Part shown: positions 1-9,181 of the stretch, piece after piece
How positions within the stretch are numbered: position 1 is the first letter of the stretch
Layout: each line of letters starts with the position of its first letter
Assembly: GCA_903879715.1 (NCBI GenBank)
Contig: CAIRMR010000096.1
Coordinates: 1-64,000 of the forward strand
DNA from: an uncultured Bacteroidales bacterium
Lineage (GTDB): Bacteria; Bacteroidota; Bacteroidia; Bacteroidales; UBA4417
Length of the DNA: 64,000 bases
Direction: 5' to 3'
Made by a program: the position numbers and the translations under genes
The notes under the pieces: model-generated
What the model was told of the DNA's origin: nothing
The model's database searches: none
What the model saw: the letters and a program-made list of their open reading frames with translations, nothing else

Positions 1-121
1 CAAGCTTCACAAAGCTCGTTTCCTGACAGTGCGTCGGGCGGTCTTCAACCTGAACGGCAAATTGGGTTGTAAGGTTCTTTCATCCTTATAGGTATTTGTT
101 TTAATAAACGCACGCCTCGTG

Positions 122-228
122 GCGCACCAGATTACGCAGATAAAACTGCTTTCGGCAGGATTAATTAAATGAAACCTGAACATAAAAATGAATATTATCT
201 GTGAAATCCGCGAAATCTGTGGCATATA
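122..228. repeat. Degenerate inverted repeat of the cacag/ccgcg type
   Basis: The left arm CCAGATTACGCAGATA (127-142) is a gapped match to the reverse complement of the right arm at 196-222 (TATCTGTG...CTGTGG). The vocabulary resembles the ACCAC(A/G)GAG elements near 10.7 kb and 30.9 kb. The rest of positions 1-417 holds no convincing gene; a 72-codon leftward frame over 7-225 is made largely of this repeat. Confidence 0.5.
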
Positions 229-314
229 TTAGTTTGTCAAAGCTTCAAATAAATTGATCAGGTATTAAAGTAATAATAACCGAATATTACGAGAATACCT
301 CTCTCATTTTAATC

Positions 315-329
315 TTCCCACAAAAGTAT
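315..329 (-). promoter_or_regulatory. Leftward -7-like box (TACTTTTG on the minus strand)
   Basis: CAAAAGTA at 321-328 is a perfect minus-strand TAnnTTTG. It lies just beyond the gldN terminator and points out of the window. The 15-nt context TTCCCACAAAAGTAT recurs exactly at 44227-44241. It may drive a gene left of the window; no target is visible. Confidence 0.4.
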
Positions 330-365
330 AAAAACAAAAGCAACTCTCCATGCCTGAAGAGTTGC
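327..365 (-). terminator. Intrinsic terminator of the porP-gldKLMN operon
   Basis: GCAACTCT (340-347) pairs perfectly with AGAGTTGC (358-365). Read on the minus strand, the stem is followed by a T-rich tail (TTTTGTTTTT). It lies about 50 nt beyond the gldN stop codon. Confidence 0.85.
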
Positions 366-417
366 CTGCTGTTTATCTTAAATTCTTTATAATATTATAG
401 AAAGAACTGATAACTTC

Positions 418-1272
418 CTAATATTCCCAGAGGTTCTGTTCGAAGTTGAAAAGGTCTTCCTTGATACGTTCTGATTCAAGTATAGCATCCATACCTGTGG
501 CGTACTCCGAAATCTTTCTATCGTATTGATTATCTACTTTATAAACATAGCTGCTAAACATACGTTTCCAGAAAAAATCATCATAAGTGAGCTTTGCCGC
601 GCCGTTAAACCGGTTAAACACTTCTGATTTAGCTAATATTGGACGGGCTTCAGGGAAATAAATCCAGAAAAGCGCTTTCTGTCCACGATACGTTCCATCT
701 TCGTTAAACACATCAATTATCGGGCAAATACCTATGACGCGCACTTCCAGCATCGAACGCTGCTTATCGAAAAACCAGTCTTCTTTAAGTCTGAGTTTCT
801 TAATATCAGTAGTATTTAATTTTTTAGTAATTACCGTATCGTAAAAATCGTAAGGAGGATAAGAGCGTTGTAATTGCATAGAATCAGCTTTCTCCACTTT
901 CGACATCAGTTCTTTGAATGACATTGGTGATATAAACTCGTCAGTTGGAGATGACGCATCATATGCTGTAAGGCTCCCTTCCTTAATAGCATCCATCATA
1001 ATAGTCATAAAGCTACGCCAGTTGTTGTGCGGAGTTTCAGGATAATACATGGGTTGGTTCATTTTTTCGCGCATATCAATAACCCGCCATATACGTTTTT
1101 CCCAAACATAATCAGCATTTCTGATCCAGGGATACGCAATAGGTTTCTTATCTATCTTCTCAGTTCTGTCAACAACACCATCGCGGGGAGGTGTGTTTAA
1201 TATTTGCTGCGCTTTGCTGCTAACAGCAATGAAGAGCAACAGTATGGCTATAATCAGGATATTCTTTTTCAT
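418..1272 (-). CDS. gldN: Type IX secretion/gliding protein GldN (PorN)
   Basis: Periplasmic T9SS component that, in known systems, works with the lipoprotein GldK to form the ring-like complex under the outer membrane. The 284-residue protein starts with a Sec signal peptide ending KAQ at about residue 22. The rest has the GldN family character: an 'NTPPRDGVVDR' start of the mature chain, then charged Tyr- and Trp-rich segments such as 'FWIYFPEARPI' and 'DDFFWKRMFSSYVYK'. It is the last gene of the operon, 19 bp after gldM, and a strong terminator follows. Assignment rests on sequence character plus operon position. Confidence 0.95.
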   Translation of the reverse strand: MKKNILIIAILLLFIAVSSKAQQILNTPPRDGVVDRTEKIDKKPIAYPWIRNADYVWEKRIWRVIDMREKMNQPMYYPETPHNNWRSFMTIMMDAIKEGSLTAYDASSPTDEFISPMSFKELMSKVEKADSMQLQRSYPPYDFYDTVITKKLNTTDIKKLRLKEDWFFDKQRSMLEVRVIGICPIIDVFNEDGTYRGQKALFWIYFPEARPILAKSEVFNRFNGAAKLTYDDFFWKRMFSSYVYKVDNQYDRKISEYATGMDAILESERIKEDLFNFEQNLWEY

Positions 1273-1291
1273 CAGTTTAAAAACTTATGAT

Positions 1292-2848
1292 TTATTGAAG
1301 TGTAAGTACAATAGAGTTCAATTTACGTGTTTTACCATCAGGACCTTTGGCAAAGATGTCTTCCAGAATTATTTTATCACCCCGGCGTGCTCCTTTTATA
1401 AATTCCTTCATCTGAGGTGTCAGACTATTATTATTACTGGTATAGTCCTGAATATCACCTTTACGATTGCCTGAAAATTTAAAAGTTGTAACCACAAAAT
1501 TCAGGTTAAACTCAAAGTCTGCTGGCATACGGGGAATAATGGCTCCTGATGCAATCACAAGATCCTTACTTACTGCACCGCCATTGGTATTGGCAATAAA
1601 GGCTTCAGGACTTGGAACATTCTTAACACGATATTCCACCGCGCCCATACTTTTCATGCGGTCACCAAGTTTAGCACTTACTGATACTGAAGCTTTACCA
1701 ACAGTAGCAGGCCTGACTACCCATTCACCGCCATTACGTGCAATAGAACCATTGGTAATGCTTGCATTGATCTGATCAGGGGATACACCACCGGCAGAAA
1801 TCATGACCGGGTTATCAACACCAATATAGAAAACATTCATTTTAGTTGCCGATACGGATAATGAAGGAGGAGCAACAATATAATCAAATGTTACCTTTGT
1901 TGCCACTATGGTACCATCAGGTTTCTTCATATTAACAATTCCTGGTATAGATTTTTGTCCAGGAGAGGTAGCCGGGAGTGATACTTTTATTACACCATCC
2001 TGGCTTGTTCTAAGTCCACCAATATTTGCTGTAAACTCCTGTTTGGAATCGCGGGCTGTAACAAATACTTCAGCTTCGTAATTTTCGCCCATAAATACAT
2101 ACTGGCTTTTAGGTACTACAGTAGCACCGACCTGGTCAATCTTAAAGTCGGTTGCGCCAATCTTACTTCTCAGGTGCGTAACAACATCCAGTTCAGCATT
2201 TTGTACTTCCGCAACCAGTTTATTTAAAATTGTAACATCAGCTGCCAGAATAGTGTGGTAAAAATTATGCATTTCCCAGTTTTGTTCCTTATGGTCGGCA
2301 TCATAAAAAGGTCCTTTAAGATCAAGACCTAATTTGATATTAGAACGATCAGCCGCATCTACCAGATTGATAAGATCCGCTTTGAATTTAGCAATTTTAT
2401 TCTTCATTTCGCCGGCTTTCCCTTTCGATCCATCGCTTGATCCACCGATAAAATATACGGTTGTTTCATCATATTTATCTTTGGAGCCCATGAGGTAAAG
2501 AGGTTTTACTTTTGCTGAATCCAGAGGGATTCTTTCGGACTTGGCAATTGCTTCATATTTCACATTATTGATATACGCTTTCATCTCGTCAGAAAGCTGG
2601 CGTGCCTGTTTAGCTTTTTCCCAATATGCACCAACTTTGTCAGGTTCATTTTGGAATTGTCGTTCGAAACTTTGATAAAAATCCGTTGTTTTGCTGTTGA
2701 AAGTCTTGTTGGTAGTTTCCATACTTTCGTTCACTACCAGAAAAGCATTCAGAATCTCAACAGACACATTGAGTGCCAGTAAGGCCGTTAGGACCAGGTA
2801 CATCATCCCGATCATTTTTTGCCTTGGCGTCTCCTTATATCCAGCCAT
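1292..2848 (-). CDS. gldM: Type IX secretion/gliding motor protein GldM (PorM)
   Basis: Inner-membrane protein that, with GldL, forms the proton-driven rotary motor of T9SS and spans the periplasm towards GldK/N. The 518 residues include one N-terminal transmembrane helix (about residues 12-33, after 'MAGYKETPRQKMIG'). A long periplasmic region follows, consistent with the four stacked domains known for GldM. The start 'MAGYKETPRQKMIGMMYLVLT' is typical of the family. The gene sits 51 bp after gldL and 19 bp before gldN. Confidence 0.96.
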   Translation of the reverse strand: MAGYKETPRQKMIGMMYLVLTALLALNVSVEILNAFLVVNESMETTNKTFNSKTTDFYQSFERQFQNEPDKVGAYWEKAKQARQLSDEMKAYINNVKYEAIAKSERIPLDSAKVKPLYLMGSKDKYDETTVYFIGGSSDGSKGKAGEMKNKIAKFKADLINLVDAADRSNIKLGLDLKGPFYDADHKEQNWEMHNFYHTILAADVTILNKLVAEVQNAELDVVTHLRSKIGATDFKIDQVGATVVPKSQYVFMGENYEAEVFVTARDSKQEFTANIGGLRTSQDGVIKVSLPATSPGQKSIPGIVNMKKPDGTIVATKVTFDYIVAPPSLSVSATKMNVFYIGVDNPVMISAGGVSPDQINASITNGSIARNGGEWVVRPATVGKASVSVSAKLGDRMKSMGAVEYRVKNVPSPEAFIANTNGGAVSKDLVIASGAIIPRMPADFEFNLNFVVTTFKFSGNRKGDIQDYTSNNNSLTPQMKEFIKGARRGDKIILEDIFAKGPDGKTRKLNSIVLTLQ

Positions 2849-2899
2849 ATTTAAGCGTTTTCAGTGTTGTGTTATTTAGTTAAATTGTTGGATAACAGG

Positions 2900-3946
2900 T
2901 TATTTAACAAGATTTACATTCATAGCAGTAAGCATATTACCGTAAACCTGGTTGAGAGCACTTACACGCTTGGTAAGCTGATCTATTTCCTGCTGATATT
3001 TGCTCATATTCGAAGAGGATTCATTCATACTGTTGAGGAATGAACCAACAGTAGACCTGAGCTGGTTGGTGGTTTCAATCTGCTCATTGGAACTCCTCAG
3101 CTGCACTTCATAAATAGTATTTAAAGCGGCCAGGTTACCCGAAATTTTCTGTAGCTGGTCATTGTAAGCTTTACTGTCGATTGCACTGAAGTTTAACATT
3201 TCGGCAGATTTACTTAATAATTCGGCAGAGATATTATATTTTTCAGATAATCTGTTTGCCGATTCAGTGGCTGAAGCCATACTATTGGAGAATGTTTCGG
3301 TAGCTGTCATTTCCTTTTTAATAGCCGACGATACTTCGGTATACACTGTTGCCAGATCACCTGCTGAAGCTGCGGCAGATTTTATACTTGTTGAAAAATC
3401 CCCAACAGATACGGCATCCTGTTGAAGAACATCGCTAACTCTTTTATAGGATGAGGATAATTCACCGGCTGATTTACCAGCGTCTTTTACATTTTTAACA
3501 AAATCCTCAGTAGCAACAGCCGTACTGGTAACATCTGACATTTTGCTTACATTCTCGCTCATTTTCCGCATTCCGTCGCCCAGGCTTTCAATAAGTTCCG
3601 GACCTATTTTTGCTTTGGAAAGCATATCATCAAGATCCTGTGTAACAGTTTTGCCTGATGCAGTCCTTTTGATAGAACCTGGGGTCCCTGGTTTGCCTTC
3701 GTGATACATTCCGGCTAATTCAGGATATACAAGGCTCCAATCGGGTTCAACATGCGGGTTTTCAAATGCCGAAAAGAAAAAGATAATTGCTTCGGTTGAT
3801 AAACCCAGCATAAGCATCTCATTTGCATATGGTAAGTGTATAATTTTGAATAGTGCTCCCATAATTACAACAGCAGCGCCTATACCATACAACTTTGCCA
3901 TAAAGTTTTTATACCCTTTACTACTTACGAAACTTGAAAAACTCAT
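2900..3946 (-). CDS. gldL: Type IX secretion/gliding motor protein GldL (PorL)
   Basis: Inner-membrane motor partner of GldM. I chose the internal ATG at 3946 (348 residues, starting 'MSFSSFVSSKGYKNFM'), because GldL proteins usually begin close to the 'KxxxNFMAKLYG' segment. A longer frame opens at 3976. Two transmembrane helices lie at about residues 20-60 ('GIGAAVVIMGALFKI' and 'STEAIIFFFSAFE'). The acidic residue in the second helix is the type of residue implicated in proton use. A long cytoplasmic Ser/Ala-rich coiled-coil tail follows. Confidence 0.95.
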   Translation of the reverse strand: MSFSSFVSSKGYKNFMAKLYGIGAAVVIMGALFKIIHLPYANEMLMLGLSTEAIIFFFSAFENPHVEPDWSLVYPELAGMYHEGKPGTPGSIKRTASGKTVTQDLDDMLSKAKIGPELIESLGDGMRKMSENVSKMSDVTSTAVATEDFVKNVKDAGKSAGELSSSYKRVSDVLQQDAVSVGDFSTSIKSAAASAGDLATVYTEVSSAIKKEMTATETFSNSMASATESANRLSEKYNISAELLSKSAEMLNFSAIDSKAYNDQLQKISGNLAALNTIYEVQLRSSNEQIETTNQLRSTVGSFLNSMNESSSNMSKYQQEIDQLTKRVSALNQVYGNMLTAMNVNLVK

Positions 3947-4021
3947 GATGAAATATATTGAAGTGATTAATGACATTTACTGAGTATTAATAAACTAACA
4001 CTCAAAAAGTAACATTTGATT

Positions 4022-5380
4022 TTAGTTATAAATCCTTGAAGCTCTGGCAGGATTATCGTCTTTCTGGCGTCCCATAAAGTCCTGAACACAGCGGAAGCCA
4101 ATATAACATTTGGACGAATCCTGGTATTCGTAAGCACGGGTCGATACCTGCAGGTAATAAGCTATATCTTTCCATGAACCTCCGCGTACAAGTTTACGTT
4201 TCATTAAAGGAGGATCATCGTCTTTAGCATTATACATATAAGTAGGGTTCATATCCCAGGTAAACTGGCTGGCTGATTCGTCGTATGCGTCGGCACACCA
4301 TTCGGATACATTCCCTGACATATCATAAAGGCCGAAATCATTAGCAGGATAATGTGCTACGATAATAGTACGTGCGCCACCATCATCAGCATAATTTCCA
4401 CGCAATGGTTTAAAGTTGGCCAGGAAACAACCTTTGTCGTTCCTTGTGTAAGGTCCACCCCATGGGTACGGACTCATTGTATTACCTCCGCGAGCAGCCC
4501 ATTCCCATTCAGCTTCAGTAGGAAGCCGGAATTCATTAGGAATTGCAGTTTTCTTTTGTTGCAGGAAGGATTCCAGTAATCGTGTACGCCAAACACAGAA
4601 TGCACTGGCTTGTTTCCAGCTTACTCCGATTACAGGATAGTTATCATAGGCCGGATGCCAGAAATAACGCTGTGCAACAGGGTCATTGTAACTGTATGCA
4701 TAATCGTGAAGCCATGAAAGTGTATCAGGATATACATTGATAACTTCCTTGCGTACATAAACCGAACGATCTTTCATCCCTTGCGGACGGTTTGCAAAGT
4801 TTGCATTTTTCGTATCCCCGGACTGTGAATAGTCTTTTTTGGATGCTGCAAGCAAATCTATATAGTAGTACTCGTAAAAGAGTTTACGTGTGTCTATTTC
4901 TTTTTTCCTGTAAAATCTTTCATTTTCAGGCAGGAACATAGGTTCCAACGCATCACGGTTTTCTTCGGTATCCCATTCCAGCTCAGCTTCCCAGTTGAGG
5001 TACGGAGGATCATAGACTTCACCTGTTTTTTTGTTTTCCGAAATCAGGAATTCATCGGGATTTATTTCACCAAGGATCCGGCGGGCAAGAGAATCTTTCA
5101 CCCAATAAACGAACTGACGGTATTCGTTATTGGTAATTTCAGTTTCGTCCATGTAAAATGCCGTTACCGTTATGGTACGTGGATTGTTCAGATGCGCGTA
5201 GGGCACATCCTGATCTCCCGTTCCCATTGTATAACTTCCCAGTGGCACATATGCCATTCCAAAGGGATCGGGCTGATAAAATTTTTCCCGGGATTGAACG
5301 CCTATAAGTTCACCATTTCCGCTATTACTGCAGCTGGCAAAAAGTATTGCAATCAGTGAAATGCAAAGCAGTTTTTTCAT
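4022..5380 (-). CDS. gldK: Type IX secretion/gliding lipoprotein GldK (PorK)
   Basis: Outer-membrane lipoprotein that forms the periplasmic T9SS ring with GldN. A lipoprotein signal ends in the lipobox 'LFASC' (Cys17). The body is an FGE-sulfatase (formylglycine-generating enzyme-like) fold, with 'VPLGSYTMGTGD' near the start, 'FRLPTEAEWEWAARGG' in the middle, and 'YDMSGNVSEWCADAY' and 'LVRGGSWKD' near the end. The 452-residue length fits GldK. The gene is 75 bp upstream of gldL and 225 bp downstream of porP. Confidence 0.96.
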   Translation of the reverse strand: MKKLLCISLIAILFASCSNSGNGELIGVQSREKFYQPDPFGMAYVPLGSYTMGTGDQDVPYAHLNNPRTITVTAFYMDETEITNNEYRQFVYWVKDSLARRILGEINPDEFLISENKKTGEVYDPPYLNWEAELEWDTEENRDALEPMFLPENERFYRKKEIDTRKLFYEYYYIDLLAASKKDYSQSGDTKNANFANRPQGMKDRSVYVRKEVINVYPDTLSWLHDYAYSYNDPVAQRYFWHPAYDNYPVIGVSWKQASAFCVWRTRLLESFLQQKKTAIPNEFRLPTEAEWEWAARGGNTMSPYPWGGPYTRNDKGCFLANFKPLRGNYADDGGARTIIVAHYPANDFGLYDMSGNVSEWCADAYDESASQFTWDMNPTYMYNAKDDDPPLMKRKLVRGGSWKDIAYYLQVSTRAYEYQDSSKCYIGFRCVQDFMGRQKDDNPARASRIYN

Positions 5381-5605
5381 TGCTGTGTTGTTTGTTTTGA
5401 GTCAACTTCTGCCATTAAATACGTAAATTCCAACATTACTTTTAGTTTTTCGATAGTAGAAAACCTGATCTTTCACCCATTGATTTAACTATATTACTAG
5501 CAATTGATGACATCATTTCAGTATGCAATTAACGACAAGTTGTATTCTTTATTATCCAAGTCCAAGAAATTTTAATACTGGACTATCTATTTATGTCTTT
5601 TTTTA

Positions 5606-6556
5606 CTAAAGGTAACGGGTATTTCTATATCCGGTACGTGTTTTTTCCCGTTCTAACTTAAATCTGTATCGAACCATAATCTCGTGACTACCCGTAGCAG
5701 CCACCTTACTTGTAGGAACATCATAAGCATAACCGATCTCAATATCCTTGTAAGCTACTCCTACCATCAGTGAAACAGCATCATTAATACGATAGCCTAA
5801 CCCTCCCCATACTTTATTATTGTACTTAGCCATAAGATTAAAGTCGGTTTGTATAATATTTCCATCCGATTTCAGAAAGACTGAAGGTGTAAATACATAT
5901 CCCTGGAAAGCAGGAAGCGTAATATCATAACCACCAGTAAAATAATAATGACGCACGTTTTGGTAAAGAATTATACCCGTGGAAGTTGTAGGCGATTTTT
6001 TAGTCTGAAAAACCTGGGTCGAAGAAAGTCCGATATAATAACGTGGTTTTTTCAGAAACAAGCCTACTGACATATCGCTGATCATAACACCATCTGAAGT
6101 AAGCCCTGAAAGAACCGGGTCGGTATCAACTCCATCAGTTGCAATAAATTTTTCCTTACTTATTGATTTATTATTAAAGTTAGCATTAACGCCTATTCCT
6201 AACTTGCCATTGCCTATGTTAAGATGATAGGCATAGCCTAATTTGAGCAGCATATTTTTAGTAAAAGCTTCTTTGTCCTGTGCTATTCCCACTCCTATTC
6301 CACCGCGCAGAAATTTAACCGGTGCTTCCGCGTTTAATAAAAAGGTTTCAGGCGAAACTTTATTACCCTGACCATCTTTGAACCCAACCCATTGTTCGCG
6401 GAAAATACCTGTTACCGTAACGCCATCACTTAAACCGTAAGAACCCGGATTTACAAATGCATGATTGAACATATTATGCGTAACCTGAGGATCCTGCTGC
6501 GCTCTAACTCCGACTGTAAACGCCAGTAACAGAAAAACAATAAAGACTAAACGCAT
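5606..6556 (-). CDS. porP: PorP/SprF-family type IX secretion outer-membrane protein
   Basis: Beta-barrel-type outer-membrane protein of the PorP/SprF family; in Porphyromonas gingivalis porP heads the porPKLMN operon and is needed for T9SS. I take the ATG at 6556 (316 residues), because it directly precedes a clean signal peptide ('MRLVFIVFLLLAFTVGVRAQ'). An upstream ATG at 6574 is possible. The mature start 'QDPQVTHNMFNHAFVNPG' and the alternating aromatic/polar strands ending in 'EIMVRYRF' are family hallmarks. The order porP-gldK-L-M-N matches P. gingivalis. Confidence 0.93.
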   Translation of the reverse strand: MRLVFIVFLLLAFTVGVRAQQDPQVTHNMFNHAFVNPGSYGLSDGVTVTGIFREQWVGFKDGQGNKVSPETFLLNAEAPVKFLRGGIGVGIAQDKEAFTKNMLLKLGYAYHLNIGNGKLGIGVNANFNNKSISKEKFIATDGVDTDPVLSGLTSDGVMISDMSVGLFLKKPRYYIGLSSTQVFQTKKSPTTSTGIILYQNVRHYYFTGGYDITLPAFQGYVFTPSVFLKSDGNIIQTDFNLMAKYNNKVWGGLGYRINDAVSLMVGVAYKDIEIGYAYDVPTSKVAATGSHEIMVRYRFKLEREKTRTGYRNTRYL

Positions 6557-6574
6557 AGATGGTCTTGAATGCAT

Positions 6575-6950
6575 AGGTATGTTGAAAAAACGTGCTAAAG
6601 TAATAAAAAAAAAGGTTTAGCCACCATTTAACCAAGAAATCATTCAATTTGTTTTTAACAAAAGAAAGTTATTTTAATGCTTAACGGAAATAACATAGTG
6701 CATCATTGTTTATTAGTGATAAATGAATCCAATTAAACACGTGTTTTGATCTGAAAATAATTTTCCGAAATTACAATTCCGATGGTTGTTCGAATTATTT
6801 GTCAAGGGAAATTGTGCTAAATGAGAGCTCATGGCTGGCTAAAAAACAATAGGATAAATTTATTTATAATAGTGTTGGTATCCCGAAATATCTGACGAAA
6901 TTTGCATGCTCATTAAAATAATAGAATTTTAAAGTTAAAATATTGATTTT
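6575..6950. other. AT-rich divergent intergenic region
   Basis: It separates the leftward T9SS operon from the rightward yitT gene and must carry both promoters. I see no ORF, clear hairpin or perfect TAnnTTTG box. The nearest match for porP is CTAAAGTA at 6595-6602, one mismatch on the minus strand. Confidence 0.6.
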
Positions 6951-7868
6951 ATGGACTTTCGGCCTGAGAAAATATTCTCAAAAAAATGGTTTATCAGCTA
7001 CAGCCTCATTGTTATTGGTTCAATAATACTGGCAGCTGGATTTGTTTTCTTCATTTCACCTTATAAAATCGTTCCCGGTGGAGTTTACGGTATTGCTATC
7101 GTAATTCATTATATGACTGAAGGAATGTTCTCGTGGGCACCTTCGGGGCTGCCAATCGGTTTAATGGGGCTTATAATGAATATTCCACTTACTATTATAG
7201 GTGTTAAAATATTAGGCCCAAGGTTTGGAGTTAAAACCGTTGTAGGATTTGTGCTCACTTCGGTATTTATGGATCTGATTACTTATATGTTTGGCGAAGC
7301 TCCGCTGGTTGCTGGAGATGCGCTGTTGTCGTCTATTTTCGGAGGAGTATTGGTAGGTTTAGGGCTTGGACTTATATTTAAGTCAAAAGCAACTTCTGGC
7401 GGATCGGATATTGTTGCGATGATACTTGCAAAATATACTAAAATGCCACTCGGACAACTGATGATTTATGTAGATTCGGGAATTGTACTAATTGGGCTGG
7501 TAGTTTTCGCTGATTGGAAAATACCTTTATACTCCTGGATTGTAATTTATGTTACCGGCAAAACCATTGATATTGTATTGCAGGGAATGAGTGTAGATAA
7601 AACGCTGTTTATTATTTCCGATAAATTTGTTGAAATCCGCGACCGTATTATCAATGACCTGCATCGGGGCGGAACGTATATTCCCGGGAAAGGCATGTAT
7701 AATGGCTCTGATAAAACTATAATCTTTACTGTTGTTAACCGTCGTGAGATGGCACTACTCCAGGAGTATATCCATGAAATTGACCCGACTGCCTTCCTTA
7801 CTGTACTCGAAGCCAATGAGATACTGGGGGAAGGGTTTAAATCGCTGAAAGAAAAGCTAGAGGATTAG
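6951..7868 (+). CDS. YitT family membrane protein (DUF2179 C-terminus), copy 1
   Basis: Integral membrane protein of the YitT/YpjC family, whose transport substrate is not established. About five or six transmembrane helices fill the first two thirds, beginning 'YSLIVIGSIILAAGFVFFISPYKIVPGG'. The Gly-rich motif 'KATSGGSDIVAMIL' is typical. The last ~90 residues form the cytoplasmic DUF2179 domain ('DKTLFIISDK', 'RGGTYIPGKGMY'). It is followed at once by a minisatellite and then by a close paralogue in the same orientation, so the pair looks like a tandem duplication. Confidence 0.9.
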   Translation: MDFRPEKIFSKKWFISYSLIVIGSIILAAGFVFFISPYKIVPGGVYGIAIVIHYMTEGMFSWAPSGLPIGLMGLIMNIPLTIIGVKILGPRFGVKTVVGFVLTSVFMDLITYMFGEAPLVAGDALLSSIFGGVLVGLGLGLIFKSKATSGGSDIVAMILAKYTKMPLGQLMIYVDSGIVLIGLVVFADWKIPLYSWIVIYVTGKTIDIVLQGMSVDKTLFIISDKFVEIRDRIINDLHRGGTYIPGKGMYNGSDKTIIFTVVNRREMALLQEYIHEIDPTAFLTVLEANEILGEGFKSLKEKLED

Positions 7869-7896
7869 GGGGTTGGAGTTGGGGGTTAGGGAATCA

Positions 7897-8044
7897 GTCA
7901 TTCAGTGGTCATTCAATGGTCATTCAGTTGTCATTCAATGGTCATTAAGTGGTCATTCAGTGGTCATTCAATAGTTGTTTTGGGGTTTGAGGTATGGGGT
8001 TTTGGGACTCAGTCATTCAGTTGTCATTCAATGGTCATTCAATT
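7897..8044. repeat. 11-bp minisatellite between the two yitT genes
   Basis: Unit GTCATTCAGTG or GTCATTCAATG. Seven contiguous copies cover 7897-7973 and three more cover 8012-8044. They differ mainly at bases 8-11 of the unit. The block is entirely intergenic. Confidence 0.95.
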
Positions 8045-8061
8045 GTTATTTTGGTAAATGG

Positions 8062-8128
8062 GTTGGGATCGCAGGATTTGGGACTTGGATTTTGGGACTT
8101 GGATTTTGAGATTTGAGATTTTAAATTT
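8062..8128. repeat. Degenerate TTGGGACTTGGA word repeat
   Basis: Words of the type GGATTTTGGGACTT recur two to three times and decay into GAGATTTGAGATTTT. The same vocabulary, or its complement, appears at 29580-29688 and 57734-57783. The block ends immediately before the second yitT reading frame. Confidence 0.8.
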
Positions 8129-8184
8129 AAATGGCAATCAAACTTCTAATTTTAAAAAAAATATCTTGTAATAAGCAAACACCT

Positions 8185-9090
8185 ATGGTTGATACTTCCT
8201 TTTTACTAAAAGAAAAACTTTTTTCGCTAAAATGGTTCAAATCCTATGCGCTGATTGCCGTAGGCACATTCCTGGTGGCAGTTGGATATGTACTTTTTAT
8301 AAGTCCTGATAAAATTGTTCCCGGAGGTATTTATGGTGTTGCCATTATGCTTCACCACCTGCTTGGGACACCTATCGGACTGACAGCACTTGCATTTAAT
8401 ATTCCGCTAACATTAATAGGAATTAAGATCCTGGGACCACGATTTGGTGCCAAAACTGTTGTGGCTTTTGTACTTACATCAGTATATGTTGACACATTAT
8501 CCTATTTTTATGGATCATCACCTTTGGTTCCGGGCGAAACTCTGGTTTCCTGTATTTTCGGTGGTTTATTCATAGGAATAGGAGTAGCCTTTACATTTAA
8601 AGCCAAAGCTACCAGTGGCGGTTCTGATGTGATAGCCATGATTTTGCAGAAATATACACGCATGCCACTGGGTCAACTGATGATGATGGTTGATTCCTCT
8701 ATTGTAGTGCTTAGTTTTTTTGCATTCGGAGACTGGCGCATCCCATTGTTCAGCTGGATTACCATTTTTGTAATCGGGAAAGTGGTTGATACCGCGATGC
8801 ATGGATTTTCGTATGATAAAACACTTTTTATTATTTCGGAGAAACATTCGGAAATCCGCGACAGTATAATCAGTGATTTAAAACGCGGCGGAACATTCCT
8901 GAATGGTGAAGGCATGTATAAACATGAAAGCAAGCAGATCATTTTCACGGTTGTTAGTCCGCGCGAATTGGTTATGCTTGAGGAATATGTGCATAGAATT
9001 GACCCTGAAGCATTTATAGCTGTACTGGATGCGTACGAAATACTTGGGAAAGGATTTAAATCATTAAGTGAAAAAGTGGAAGATAAATAA
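8185..9090 (+). CDS. YitT family membrane protein (DUF2179 C-terminus), copy 2
   Basis: Paralogue of the preceding gene, with the same helices and motifs ('FISPDKIVPGGIYGVAIM', 'KATSGGSDVIAMIL', 'FSYDKTLFIISEK', 'RGGTFLNGEGMY'). Function is unknown beyond membrane location. I prefer the ATG at 8185 (301 residues), which aligns with copy 1. A frame opening at 8131 would add 18 residues encoded by repeat-derived DNA with no counterpart in copy 1. Divergence between the copies is substantial, so the duplication is not recent. Confidence 0.9.
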   Translation: MVDTSFLLKEKLFSLKWFKSYALIAVGTFLVAVGYVLFISPDKIVPGGIYGVAIMLHHLLGTPIGLTALAFNIPLTLIGIKILGPRFGAKTVVAFVLTSVYVDTLSYFYGSSPLVPGETLVSCIFGGLFIGIGVAFTFKAKATSGGSDVIAMILQKYTRMPLGQLMMMVDSSIVVLSFFAFGDWRIPLFSWITIFVIGKVVDTAMHGFSYDKTLFIISEKHSEIRDSIISDLKRGGTFLNGEGMYKHESKQIIFTVVSPRELVMLEEYVHRIDPEAFIAVLDAYEILGKGFKSLSEKVEDK

Positions 9091-9120
9091 CAGAATATAC
9101 CGTCAATAAAACATAAATTG

Positions 9121-9158
9121 AAAATCCCGGACTGCTATTACAGCGATCCGGGATTTTT
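9121..9158. terminator. Bidirectional terminator between yitT and rseP
   Basis: AAAATCCCGGA (9121-9131) pairs with TCCGGGATTTTT (9147-9158), with A/T runs on both sides. It lies between two convergent genes. Confidence 0.85.
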
Positions 9159-9181
9159 AATATTATCTTTAATTTCTAACC

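Noticed and set aside
7-225. 72-residue leftward frame at the left edge
   Set aside because: Built from inverted-repeat DNA, no homology or signal features; a fragment of a repeat.
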